64,000 bases of DNA from Candidatus Kapaibacterium sp. (GTDB lineage: Bacteria > Bacteroidota > Ignavibacteria > Kapaibacteriales > UBA7675): positions 1 through 64,000 of the forward strand of contig JANQRB010000025.1 in assembly GCA_028284775.1 (NCBI GenBank), given 5' to 3'. Both the position numbers and the translations under genes were made by a program. Below, one piece after another: positions 7,291 to 15,756 of the stretch. Each line of letters begins with the position of its first letter. The first letter of the stretch is position 1. Under the pieces are notes generated by a model. It ran no database searches. It was not told the origin of the DNA and worked only from the letters and a program-made list of their open reading frames with translations.

Positions 7291-10200
7291 GAACGGTTGT
7301 CGCATTCTTTATCCGCTATCCGGTCTGGACCAATGTGTTAATGATCACGGTCTTCGGCTTTGGAATTTTCGCTCTGCTGGCTATGAAGTATTCCTTTTTT
7401 CCGGAGACCGAGCCGAACCAGATAACTGTCCAGGTAGCATATCCGGGCGCTTCGCCCGAAGAAGTGTCCGAAGGTGTCGTGCTTAAGATCGAAGAAAATG
7501 TCGATGGCATTGAAGGCGTCGAACGCGTTACGTCGGTTTCGCGTGAAAATTCCGGCACGGTGACGGTGGAGACAAGTAAAGACGCCGATCTGGCCGAGGT
7601 GCTCGCTGACGTCAAAAACGCGGTCGACAGGATTAACTCCTTTCCGCAGGGCAGCGAGAAGCCCGTCGTCTTCGAGCAGAAGTTTCGTCGGTTTGCGCTT
7701 TCGGTTGTGCTGTACGGCGAAACGGATTTGTTTAATCTGAAACATCTGGCGGAGCTGCTGCGCGATGATATTCTTGCCAGCCCCGACGTGTCGCAGGTAG
7801 AACTGGTCGGATTGCCGAATCCGGAAATTTCGATTGACGTTGCGGAGGCCGACCTAAGGCGTTACCAGTTGAGTTTCGCTGAGATAAGTGAAGCGGTGCG
7901 CAACGCCAATATCAATATCTCGGGCGGCAAATTCGAAACCGGCGCAGAAGAAATTCTCATACGCGCCAACGGTCGGAGCTATTACGCCAACGAGCTGCAG
8001 GACCTTGTCGTGCGCGGCAATCCGGACGGTACCGTCATTCGCCTGGGAGAAATCGCAGACATCAGGGAACAATGGGAAGATGTGCCCGACCGGGCCTATT
8101 ATGACAATCGGACCGCAGTTGTACTCAATATATCCAAAACCTCGTCCGAAGACATTCTGCTGATTGCGGAAGTTGTTAAAGAGCACATTGCCGAATTTAA
8201 CGATGCCAACGCGCAGGTACAGGCGCTGGTAATCGATGACCAGACGATTCCGCTGATGCAACGAATCGAGCTCCTGGTCGACAACGGTATTATCGGCCTT
8301 GCCCTGGTACTGCTTACCTTAACGTTTTTTATGAATTTGCGCATCGCCGGCTGGGTATCACTGGGGATTCCTTTTTCCTTCGCGGGAATGTTTATCGTGG
8401 CGCTCTTTTCCGGCATTACGGTCAACGTCATTTCGCTCTTCGGCATGATCATCGTCATCGGCATTCTGGTTGACGACGCCATTGTCGTCGGCGAAAACAT
8501 TTACGCGCATTATGAACGCGGTTCGCCGCCCCTGACGGCGGCCATTGTCGGTACGATGGAAGTCGTCGGCCCGGTAACGACCTCGATTGTGACGACGGTT
8601 TTCGCCTTTATGCCCTTTTTCTTTCTGGACGGTTTTCTGGGCGGATTTATCTGGCATATGGCGGTAGTAGTCGTGGCCTCGCTGATCTGGTCGCTGGTGG
8701 AAGCCTTTTTCGTGCTGCCGGCGCACCTGGCGCATTCGAAGGGTCTGCATCCGCATTCCGAAGACAACCGCGTCCGTAAAGCGATTGAACGCTCTATCCA
8801 GTATTTCACTCATCGGATTTACGGCCCCACGCTGCGTTTCGCTCTGAAGCATCGCTATGCCGTTCTGGCGACGCCGATCGCGCTGTTTTTCATTACCCGC
8901 GGTCTAATCCTCGGCGGATACATCGGCGTGACGATTTTTCCCTTTATCGACGGCGATACGCTGCCGATAAACATTTCCCTTGTTTCCGGCCGTCAGGAGG
9001 CCGATACGGATTCAATTCTGGCGCACATTGAACGAGAATGCTGGCAGATTAACGAAGAGATCAAACAAGAGCGTCAGGACGGACGCGATGTCGTCATCGG
9101 TATTCGCCGCGATGTCGGTAGCAATGACTTTAATGAGTCCGGGTCGCACACCGGCAAACTGACGCTGCTGCTGCTCGATGGCGAAGAACGCAACATGGAC
9201 TCCCCCATTATCGCCAACCGTATTCGCAAGGCGGTGGGGCCGGTGCCGGACGCACAAAACATCAGCTTTGGCCGTTTCGGATTCTTCGGCAAACCCGTGT
9301 CGGTATCGCTGCTTGGCAACGACCTCGATCAGCTTGCGCGCGCACGCGACATGCTCGTCGATTCACTCAGCGCAATGACCGTACTGAAAGACGTTACCGA
9401 GTCCAACCAGAAGGGCCGGCGCGAAATTAATATCGAGCTCAAGCCGCGTGCCCATGCGCTGGGGCTGACGCTGCAGGATGTAGCCGGTCAGGTGCGGCAG
9501 GGCTTTTTCGGGCAGGAAATACAGCGCATCCAGCGCGGACGCGACGAAATCAGAGTCTGGGTGCGCTATCGGGACGAAGACCGCGCCGCCATCGGTTTTC
9601 TCGATCGTATGCGAATCCGCAGCGCCGGTGGCGATGAGTATCCTTTCAGCGAACTTGCAAGCTATAGCGTCGAGCGGGGCATAAACGCGATAAACCATCT
9701 CGACCGGATGCGTGAAATTAAGGTCGAAGCGGGACTGACCGACGTCAACGCCGACCTGCCGCCGATTCTAAACCGGGTACAGCAGGAAATCGTGCCGGCG
9801 GTATTGGAACGCGTTCCCAATGTACGGGCTTCCTTCGAAGGACAATCGCGCGACCAGGCCAAGACCCAACGTTCCATGAGGGCGGCCTTTCCCCTGGCCT
9901 TCATCGGCATAATAATTGTCATCATACTCGTGTTCCGTTCCTATCTGCAGGCGGCCCTGGTCATTGGCCTGATACCCTTCGGAGTTTTGGGCGCGGCCTG
10001 GGGCCACGGCATCATCGGTATTCAGCTTAACATGTTGTCTATTTACGGTATCATCGCTCTGTCCGGTATCGTGGTTAACGACAGTATTGTGTTTATCGAT
10101 AAGATCAACCGCAATCTTAAGAACGGCAGCAAGGTGCTGGATGCGGTCTTCAATGCCGGCCTTTCACGCCTGCGTCCTATTTTGCTGACAACAATGACGA

Positions 10201-10469
10201 CTTCGCTTGGACTGGCGCCGATTATTGGTGAAACAAGCAGGCAAGCCCAGTTCCTGATACCCATGGCGGTCTCGGTGGCCTTCGGCCTCGTATTCGGCAC
10301 CGTGCTGCTCCTGGTGGTTCTTCCCGCCGGCTTCATGGCGATGAATGACCTGCGTCTCTTGTCAGCCCGCATCCGGCGCAAGGATGCGACACGCGAGTCC
10401 GTAGAGCCGACAATCAGGGAAGATCTTCCTTCCAAGTCCGCCGCTGTCCCGAGAGACCAACTCGCCTGA
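7287..10469 (+). CDS. RND multidrug efflux permease (AcrB/HAE-1 type)
   Basis: A 1060-residue inner-membrane proton antiporter that exports hydrophobic compounds. The order is the family one: helix 1 (FFIRYPVWTNVLMITVFGFG), porter subdomains with YPGASPEEVSEGV, helices 2-6, second porter loop, helices 7-12. Helix 4 keeps the proton-relay aspartate pair in GILVDDAIVVGENI, and the second half has the matching GIVVNDSIVFIDKINRN. The start is GTG at 7287, overlapping the adaptor stop (GTGA). The N-terminal MRTVVAFFIRYPV fits the family. The substrate cannot be read from sequence. The upstream MarR regulator suggests induction by its own substrates. Confidence 0.95.
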   Translation: MRTVVAFFIRYPVWTNVLMITVFGFGIFALLAMKYSFFPETEPNQITVQVAYPGASPEEVSEGVVLKIEENVDGIEGVERVTSVSRENSGTVTVETSKDADLAEVLADVKNAVDRINSFPQGSEKPVVFEQKFRRFALSVVLYGETDLFNLKHLAELLRDDILASPDVSQVELVGLPNPEISIDVAEADLRRYQLSFAEISEAVRNANINISGGKFETGAEEILIRANGRSYYANELQDLVVRGNPDGTVIRLGEIADIREQWEDVPDRAYYDNRTAVVLNISKTSSEDILLIAEVVKEHIAEFNDANAQVQALVIDDQTIPLMQRIELLVDNGIIGLALVLLTLTFFMNLRIAGWVSLGIPFSFAGMFIVALFSGITVNVISLFGMIIVIGILVDDAIVVGENIYAHYERGSPPLTAAIVGTMEVVGPVTTSIVTTVFAFMPFFFLDGFLGGFIWHMAVVVVASLIWSLVEAFFVLPAHLAHSKGLHPHSEDNRVRKAIERSIQYFTHRIYGPTLRFALKHRYAVLATPIALFFITRGLILGGYIGVTIFPFIDGDTLPINISLVSGRQEADTDSILAHIERECWQINEEIKQERQDGRDVVIGIRRDVGSNDFNESGSHTGKLTLLLLDGEERNMDSPIIANRIRKAVGPVPDAQNISFGRFGFFGKPVSVSLLGNDLDQLARARDMLVDSLSAMTVLKDVTESNQKGRREINIELKPRAHALGLTLQDVAGQVRQGFFGQEIQRIQRGRDEIRVWVRYRDEDRAAIGFLDRMRIRSAGGDEYPFSELASYSVERGINAINHLDRMREIKVEAGLTDVNADLPPILNRVQQEIVPAVLERVPNVRASFEGQSRDQAKTQRSMRAAFPLAFIGIIIVIILVFRSYLQAALVIGLIPFGVLGAAWGHGIIGIQLNMLSIYGIIALSGIVVNDSIVFIDKINRNLKNGSKVLDAVFNAGLSRLRPILLTTMTTSLGLAPIIGETSRQAQFLIPMAVSVAFGLVFGTVLLLVVLPAGFMAMNDLRLLSARIRRKDATRESVEPTIREDLPSKSAAVPRDQLA

Positions 10470-10470
10470 G

Positions 10471-10494
10471 CTGCTGTTCACACAAGAACAGCAG
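10471..10494 (+). other. Intercistronic hairpin in the efflux operon
   Basis: CTGCTGTTC (10471-10479), loop ACACAA, GAACAGCAG (10486-10494): a perfect 9-bp stem starting one base after the permease stop codon. No T-run follows, so it is more likely to affect mRNA stability or attenuation than to terminate. A GGAG lies just after it but leads into an ATG-TGA dead end. Confidence 0.5.
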
Positions 10495-10531
10495 TGGAGA
10501 CGAAATGTGACAAGACACAGATTTGCAGACC

Positions 10532-11923
10532 ATGAGAGTAACAGAAATGATGATGGCAGTCTACCTTGCAAGCCGCGCAGGCTCAACAGGACGAGAATTC
10601 GCGGCGATCATTGTGCTTGCTTTCTTCTTAACACTCCAGATACCGAGTTTTCTCAGCGCGCAGGAAATGAGCGTTGAACAGGCTATCGAGATCGGTCTGG
10701 CCAATAACTATTCGATCGGCATCGCCCGGCAGAACCTGCAATCCGCGGCCAACAATTCGCGGCTGGGAACTTCCGGCTTCCTGCCCACTCTCGACGCCTC
10801 GGGATCACTGCAGTATTCCACGCAGAGTCGCGAGTCCAATTCTTCCTTCAGCAGCGGAGATTCGGACGATCGCAACATAAACGCGCAGCTCGCCCTTAAC
10901 TGGACTCTCTTCGACGGGATGCGGATGTTTATCGATAAGCGGCGCTATGCCGAGTTGGAACGGCAGACCAGTTTTCAAACGCGGGAGCTGATTGAGAATG
11001 CCGTAGTGTCGATACTGCGCAACTATTTTGCGGTTGTACAGCAGGAGCAGTTGCTGGGCGTGGCGCGCGAAGCGCTGGCCGTCTCGGAAACGCGATTCCA
11101 GAAAGTCGGCATTCGCAATGATCTCGGCGGCGCAACTTCGGCGGATCTCTACAGCGCCGAGGTGGCGCTCAATAACGATCGCGCCACGGTCATCAACCTG
11201 GAGCTGGCGCTGGCGGTTGCGCAAAAGAATCTTAATCTGATCCTGGCGCGCGATCCGGCTGCAGCTGTCAGCGTCGTCACCGAGATTCAGGTGGAACCAT
11301 TAGCACTGGAACTGGATCAGCTTCTGGCAAAGGCGCAGGAGCGCAACAGCACAATTCAGGCTGCGCGCCAGCGCCGTTCAATTGCCGGACACAATATCGA
11401 TCTCGCACGAGCGCCCTACCTGCCGCGCCTGGCCATGAACGCCCAGTACGGCTTGCTGGACAGGTCTTCCACAACCGACAATCCGCTGCCGATACCCGGG
11501 GTGCCCGCCACCGAGGAAACCAGCGGCGCTGACGCGAGTATCGGACTGACCTTATCGATTAATTTGTTTAATGCCATGCGCGACGATATCGCGCTGCAGA
11601 ATGCGCAGATCGCCGCCGCGAGTGAAACGCTGCGGCTGCGTGACGCCGAGAGTCAGATCGAAGGCTTGATTCATGAGAATTATCAAACCTTTTTGAAGCA
11701 AATGGAACTTGTAAGGCTTGAAGAACGCAACGTTGTGGTGGCCCAAACCAGTCTTGAATTGCAAGAAGATCGTTATGCGCTCGGAACGAGTACTTCCCTG
11801 GAATTTCGCGACGCCCAGACCAATCTGTACCGCTCGCAAACCGCACTGATCGCCGCGCGCTATCAAGCCCGCATTACGCGCCTGGAGCTGGAACGCCTCA
11901 TTGGCGAGCTGACAATTGATTGA
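10532..11923 (+). CDS. TolC-family outer-membrane efflux channel
   Basis: A 463-residue outer-membrane channel. A long N-terminal segment leads into a signal peptide (AAIIVLAFFLTLQIPSFLSAQ), followed by MSVEQAIEIGLANNYSIGIAR, the start of the first OEP repeat. Two OEP repeats with long alpha-helical barrel segments (YSAEVALNNDRATVINLELALAVAQKNL; RDAQTNLYRSQTALIAARY) and beta-hairpins (SIGLTLSINLFNAMRDD) are present. It completes the three-part pump with the two genes upstream. The ATG at 10532 is used; a TTG at 10523 is also in frame, and ATGs at 10547-10553 are closer to the signal peptide. No strong ribosome binding site decides among them. Confidence 0.92.
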   Translation: MRVTEMMMAVYLASRAGSTGREFAAIIVLAFFLTLQIPSFLSAQEMSVEQAIEIGLANNYSIGIARQNLQSAANNSRLGTSGFLPTLDASGSLQYSTQSRESNSSFSSGDSDDRNINAQLALNWTLFDGMRMFIDKRRYAELERQTSFQTRELIENAVVSILRNYFAVVQQEQLLGVAREALAVSETRFQKVGIRNDLGGATSADLYSAEVALNNDRATVINLELALAVAQKNLNLILARDPAAAVSVVTEIQVEPLALELDQLLAKAQERNSTIQAARQRRSIAGHNIDLARAPYLPRLAMNAQYGLLDRSSTTDNPLPIPGVPATEETSGADASIGLTLSINLFNAMRDDIALQNAQIAAASETLRLRDAESQIEGLIHENYQTFLKQMELVRLEERNVVVAQTSLELQEDRYALGTSTSLEFRDAQTNLYRSQTALIAARYQARITRLELERLIGELTID

Positions 11924-11952
11924 GCACTCCGGAGTTTCAGGAAGGACCTGCG

Positions 11953-12447
11953 ATGAAAAAAGCATCAGCCTCCGAAAAACAGAGGGCAGCGCTGCCCGCG
12001 CCATACCGTGTACAGGAACTCTCAGGCAGTTTACCGGCAGACCTGATAAAAGCCATCGATGGCCTTGGCGGCACTGTCTTTCAGGTCTGGCCCCTTGGCA
12101 ACCATGCCGAGCGTTTGCGCAGTGAAGACCGTTTTCATGGACTATTCGTGTGGTATGGCGATGAGCTGGTCGCGCTGAAGCTGGGTTACCCGGAAGCGCC
12201 CGATGTGTTCTATTCCTGGATTGGCGCTGTTGGGCCTGCCCATCGTCGACAAGGCATTGCGGACCTGTTAATGCAGCGTCAGCACGACTGGTGTCGGAAA
12301 CAGGGATTTCGCCGGATTCGCAGCAAGACTAAAAATGCCTTCAAAGCAATGCTGATTCTCAACCTGCGACATGGCTTTAATATTGTCAGCACTTATACCG
12401 ATCGGCAAGGCGAGATTAAGATTGTTCTTGAAAAAGTCTTGTCCTAA
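11953..12447 (+). CDS. GNAT-family N-acetyltransferase
   Basis: A 164-residue protein with the GNAT fold. The acetyl-CoA binding region is visible as YSWIGAVGPAHRRQGIADLLMQRQHDWCRKQGFRRI, containing the R/Q-x-x-G-x-A/G loop as RRQGIA. KTKNAFKAMLILNLRHGF is the usual later motif N-x-x-x-M-x-x-x-N-x-x-x-G. The start at 11953 is chosen because AGGAAGGACC lies directly upstream; a TTG at 11920 overlaps the tolC stop and is less likely. The gene lies 29 bases after the channel gene and is probably co-transcribed with the pump. Substrate unknown: it could acetylate a drug, a protein or an amino group on a metabolite. Confidence 0.85.
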   Translation: MKKASASEKQRAALPAPYRVQELSGSLPADLIKAIDGLGGTVFQVWPLGNHAERLRSEDRFHGLFVWYGDELVALKLGYPEAPDVFYSWIGAVGPAHRRQGIADLLMQRQHDWCRKQGFRRIRSKTKNAFKAMLILNLRHGFNIVSTYTDRQGEIKIVLEKVLS

Positions 12448-12503
12448 ACGCTCTGCGACAGCGGCAGTTGGAACGCTGCTGGAATTTGACAAGCGGAGCG
12501 TTT
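12446..12503 (+). terminator. Possible terminator of the efflux operon
   Basis: AAACGCTC (12446-12453) pairs with GAGCGTTT (12496-12503), with an inner CAGCG/CGCTG hairpin between. The outer arm begins inside the stop codon of the acetyltransferase gene. The T-run after the stem is short, so the call is tentative. Confidence 0.4.
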
Positions 12504-12629
12504 AAATTCAGAAATTCAGGGATGATAGCCTTTGAACGTCATTGTTAATCTGAAGACAGCCAAAAGCTGGCAGGTATTTTAATCGAATGAGAATTGTACA
12601 GGTTTAAACATCACTAGCACCTGCTAAAT

Positions 12630-13070
12630 ATGAGTTGCGCTACGAGATGTTTTATTGTCTTCATAATCGCGCTGGTCGGGACGGTTGGAGGATCATGCAC
12701 TTACAATGATCCCCAACATAAAGAAGTTGAAAGCTATGCTATCTTCGATCAGGATATACTGGAAGATTGTAATATTTACGGAATGTTTTTTAGCCGTGGC
12801 GAATACTCTTTGAGAATCGCTTTGTCAGGTCCGTGCATTGAATTGACCAGGGAACAGTATTTAAGCCATGTGGACAGTTTCCTCAAGAAGACAAAAGACA
12901 GAATTGTCTTAGCTGAGAGAAAAGTACTCTACGAATTCCATGAAAAGTTTAAGGTTGATGACTACTCGGTGCAGCAACTGATGAAGACTACAGCCACAAT
13001 CCTGGGAGCTGAAGTGCAGCTGCTTGAGCGAGATGTTTTTCACGTAGTGATCGCTTATAACTACCGGTGA
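12630..13070 (+). CDS. Hypothetical lipoprotein-like exported protein
   Basis: A 146-residue protein I do not recognise. The N-terminus has a hydrophobic segment (FIVFIIALVGTVG) ending at GGSC (Cys23), which resembles a lipoprotein signal although the -3 residue is Gly. The mature part is charged and mixed alpha/beta, with a helix-like stretch VDSFLKKTKDRIVLAERKVLYEFHEKF. It is more A+T-rich than its neighbours, which may indicate recent acquisition or weak constraint. It stands alone between the acetyltransferase and a long gap, with no operon partner. Export is moderately supported; function is unknown. Confidence 0.5.
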   Translation: MSCATRCFIVFIIALVGTVGGSCTYNDPQHKEVESYAIFDQDILEDCNIYGMFFSRGEYSLRIALSGPCIELTREQYLSHVDSFLKKTKDRIVLAERKVLYEFHEKFKVDDYSVQQLMKTTATILGAEVQLLERDVFHVVIAYNYR

Positions 13071-13701
13071 TACTCAACAAGATATGTCCGGACTAAAGCT
13101 GTTAATTCTGAATTGTAACAAATACGCGAATGGCAATTTGCGGTTTGAGATTCCTGAATTGAAATCGCCAGATCTGAAAGTCCGTGCCGGATTAACTTCC
13201 CTGAACCTCGTCGCCAATTCAATTCCGACGCTTCAGGAGCTCTGTGAGGTCGCTGTTCCTTTGCAAGACAATCGACATCCCCCGATGTCAGCGCTGCCTG
13301 CGCTTCAATGCCGTAGAATTTAGTCCAAAGCAGCTTTATGTGAAAAACCGTAGTTCCCAGGGTGTCCGAGCTGCGAACGGCTGCTCGTTGCTCTAAGATT
13401 CTATTCCTTACAACAAGGGTGAAATGAAAGAGTCGGATATTCGTTTTCTGCCGCGAACAATGGACACCGTCTGAATAAGCTCACAACAGCAGACTTGAAA
13501 CGGTGCTGCCGAGACGAATGTCTCAGCGTCAGTAAAAGGGCTAGAATCGCGAGGTGCTCCACTATTTGTATGGCTCTATTCGGCCGATTGCACAATCGGC
13601 GAGCGCCCCGGCTTCACGAGGCTTTGCATTCTCGAATTCCCGTCGACTTGCCAGCGGCGGTTCCTTGTTAACTTTTTGTCAACATCTATGCCTATATCCT
13701 T
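13071..13701. other. Gene-poor interval before the MFS gene
   Basis: About 630 bases without a gene I can support. A 79-codon plus-strand frame at 13084-13323 has no recognisable domain or ribosome binding site. The only structured element found is the inverted repeat at 13583-13600. Confidence 0.5.
13583..13600. promoter_or_regulatory. 18-bp perfect inverted repeat upstream of the MFS gene
   Basis: GCCGATTG-CA-CAATCGGC, an 8-2-8 palindrome about 100 bases before the transporter start. It has the same geometry as the palindrome at 4660-4677 but a different sequence. It is a plausible operator for a repressor of the exporter; it has no T-run. Confidence 0.4.
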
Positions 13702-14889
13702 ATGATCAAGTCGGATGCCGCCACAAATCGCCGTCGCGCCCTGATCGTCGTCAGTTTTGCCGCCTTTGTCGATATCCTGCTCTACAGCCTGATTATCCCA
13801 TTGATGCCTTACTACGCCGAGAATCTAGGCGCTGGCGAAACCGAACTCGGTATCCTGTTCGCTGTCTATGCGCTGGCGCTCTTCGTCGCTGCGCCCTTCC
13901 TGGGGAAGCTCTCCGACCGAATCGGGCGACGCAAGCCGATGATTTACGGATTGCTCGGGCTGGGCGTCGGCACCTTGTTGTTCGCTCATGCGGGTTCCAT
14001 GGCGGAATTGATCCTGGCCCGGGCGCTGCAGGGAATTGCGTCGGCAGCCAACTGGACGGCGGGCCTGGCTTTGCTGGCCGATTCCTATCCGCGCGGCGAA
14101 CGCGGACGCGCAATGGGCACCGTCCTGGCCGGCGCTTCCTTCGGATACCTGGCGGGACCACCTCTGGCCGGCTGGCTCTACAACTTCGGGGGCTATCTGC
14201 TCCCCTTTCTCGTGGCGACGGCCTTTGTATCCCTGGACCTCCTGGCCCGCATCGTTTTGATACGCGAGCCAAAGATGCAGTCCGCCGCGGGAATCAGTCT
14301 CAAACCCTTAGTGCGATCGGCAGCCGGCCGTCGCCTGCTACTGCTCATTGCCGGAGGCGTTGCTGTCTTCAGTCTGATCGAACCGGTCCTGCCGCTGCTC
14401 TTGCAGGAGCGCATCGACGCCACTCCCGCCCTTACAGGTACTGTGTTTGCCGTATTGAGTATTGCCAATATGATTGCCTTTCCCCTGGCCGGTCATCTGG
14501 CGGAATCCATTCCACGTATCCATCTGATTCGGGGCGGACTAGGCGCTATGATTGTCCTGCTCCCGGTCCTGGGCCTCTTGACGGAGCTCGGGCCAACGCT
14601 CATTACAGCAGCCGGATTCGGCGTTGCAATCGGCATATTTCTCGCTCCGACACTGCCGGAGCTCGCCGCTGTCGCCGAAAACATGCAGATCGGATATGCG
14701 ACTACCTATGCCGCTTACAACCAGGCTTACGCCCTGGGGATGTTGCTTGGCCCGCTGCTCGGTGGACTGTTGGTGGAATCAACGAGTTTTACGATCGGCT
14801 TCAACATCGTCAGCGCGCTAACGGCAATTCTGCTGCTCGCCTCACTGCGGCCTGTTCGTCGAAGGAAGATTCGATTTCCTGAGGAATAG
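13702..14889 (+). CDS. Major facilitator superfamily exporter (DHA1-like)
   Basis: A 395-residue transporter with 12 predicted helices in two halves. The MFS signature between helices 2 and 3 is clear: FLGKLSDRIGRRKPMIYGLLGLG. Helix 5 has the antiporter-like AGASFGYLAGPPLAGWL (motif C, G-x-x-x-G-P-x-x-G-G-like), and the second half repeats it as YALGMLLGPLLGGLL. The length and motif C point to the drug:H+ antiporter group. It is monocistronic and convergent with the lipoprotein gene at 14923, only 33 bases away. Ribosome binding sequence is not obvious; the start at 13702 is the first ATG before the first helix. Confidence 0.9.
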   Translation: MIKSDAATNRRRALIVVSFAAFVDILLYSLIIPLMPYYAENLGAGETELGILFAVYALALFVAAPFLGKLSDRIGRRKPMIYGLLGLGVGTLLFAHAGSMAELILARALQGIASAANWTAGLALLADSYPRGERGRAMGTVLAGASFGYLAGPPLAGWLYNFGGYLLPFLVATAFVSLDLLARIVLIREPKMQSAAGISLKPLVRSAAGRRLLLLIAGGVAVFSLIEPVLPLLLQERIDATPALTGTVFAVLSIANMIAFPLAGHLAESIPRIHLIRGGLGAMIVLLPVLGLLTELGPTLITAAGFGVAIGIFLAPTLPELAAVAENMQIGYATTYAAYNQAYALGMLLGPLLGGLLVESTSFTIGFNIVSALTAILLLASLRPVRRRKIRFPEE

Positions 14890-14922
14890 TGATCTGAGGT
14901 TTACTTCCCGTGCACTACGCCG

Positions 14923-15681
14923 CTATATGCCTTCGCCCTTCATTAAACACAGTGAATCGACAAATTCGACGCCACTAATGCTAAACTCAACCTGCGCTTC
15001 GAGTTTCTTAAGACTACGCGGCTCGTAGCGCATGATAAAGGTAAAAGAGCTGCCGGCATCGACCGTAAACACGGTGTCCGGTATTTCGGCAATCAAGACA
15101 CCATTCGGGTTGGTCAATCGCCATTCGTGAACTGTGGCGGATTTTGTTGTCAGATTTTCGATTCGCGCAAACGACCAATCTTTATTGCGCAAGGGCACCT
15201 CGCCGAAATCAATGTCTTCGATCAAGATCATTGGCGAAAGTCCATGGACGCTTGCGATCGCTCTGCTGAATCCGTTGACCTTCAAAGCGTCGACAAAATC
15301 GCCGAACAGTCCGCCAGGCCGAAAGGTAATATCGACCAATAAGACTGAACCGGGAGAGCCTTTAGGGGTCAGGCTGACAGGCAGACTGCGATTGTCAGCC
15401 AGTTTGAGACTGAATTTGTTGGATGAGAATTCAAGGCGGTCAATCGTTATCGACTCTTCCGTAGAGTTATTGCTCAGCTCCAGACGCAGCGTTCGATGCG
15501 AATTGCGATGGACGGCGCCGAAGTCCGAATGGTCTCTATTGACTTCAAGAAAGAGGCTGGCGTCGAATGGCGGATTGGTAACGGTGGTGCGGCGATTGGC
15601 TTCCACATCGGAGGGCGAAGAACAGGATAGCAGACCCAGCAGGGTACAGCAGCAAATGGCAGTCAATATTGTCATCTTCAC
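14923..15681 (-). CDS. Lipoprotein with ASH-like (choice-of-anchor D type) domains
   Basis: A 252-residue lipoprotein: signal MKMTILTAICCCTLLGLLSC with Cys20 in a good lipobox. The mature part has two Ig-like units: DFGAVHRNSHRTLRLELSNN and IDFGEVPLRNKDWSFARIEN both follow the ASH/choice-of-anchor D pattern (D-F-G-x-V-x-x-x-x-x-x-x-x-x-x-x-x-x-N). Such domains are structural and often found in surface proteins of the FCB group. The gene lies 75 bases downstream of the anti-sigma gene on the same strand and may belong to the sigma-factor operon, which would make it a candidate partner or target of that system. That role is inference only. Confidence 0.7.
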   Translation of the reverse strand: MKMTILTAICCCTLLGLLSCSSPSDVEANRRTTVTNPPFDASLFLEVNRDHSDFGAVHRNSHRTLRLELSNNSTEESITIDRLEFSSNKFSLKLADNRSLPVSLTPKGSPGSVLLVDITFRPGGLFGDFVDALKVNGFSRAIASVHGLSPMILIEDIDFGEVPLRNKDWSFARIENLTTKSATVHEWRLTNPNGVLIAEIPDTVFTVDAGSSFTFIMRYEPRSLKKLEAQVEFSISGVEFVDSLCLMKGEGI

Positions 15682-15756
15682 GGTCTCGCCCTTCCCTGAA
15701 TTTTACTCATTCGATTCGAGCCACGCTTTCCATTTCTTCATAACGCTCCCCGGGCA

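Noticed and set aside
13084..13323. 79-codon plus-strand frame after the lipoprotein-like gene
   Set aside because: No ribosome binding site, no recognisable domain, no operon partner; length is within chance expectation.
13554..14882. 442-codon frame overlapping the MFS transporter on the same strand
   Set aside because: Arg/Ser/Pro-rich shadow frame of a high-G+C gene; the other frame has twelve helices and MFS motifs.
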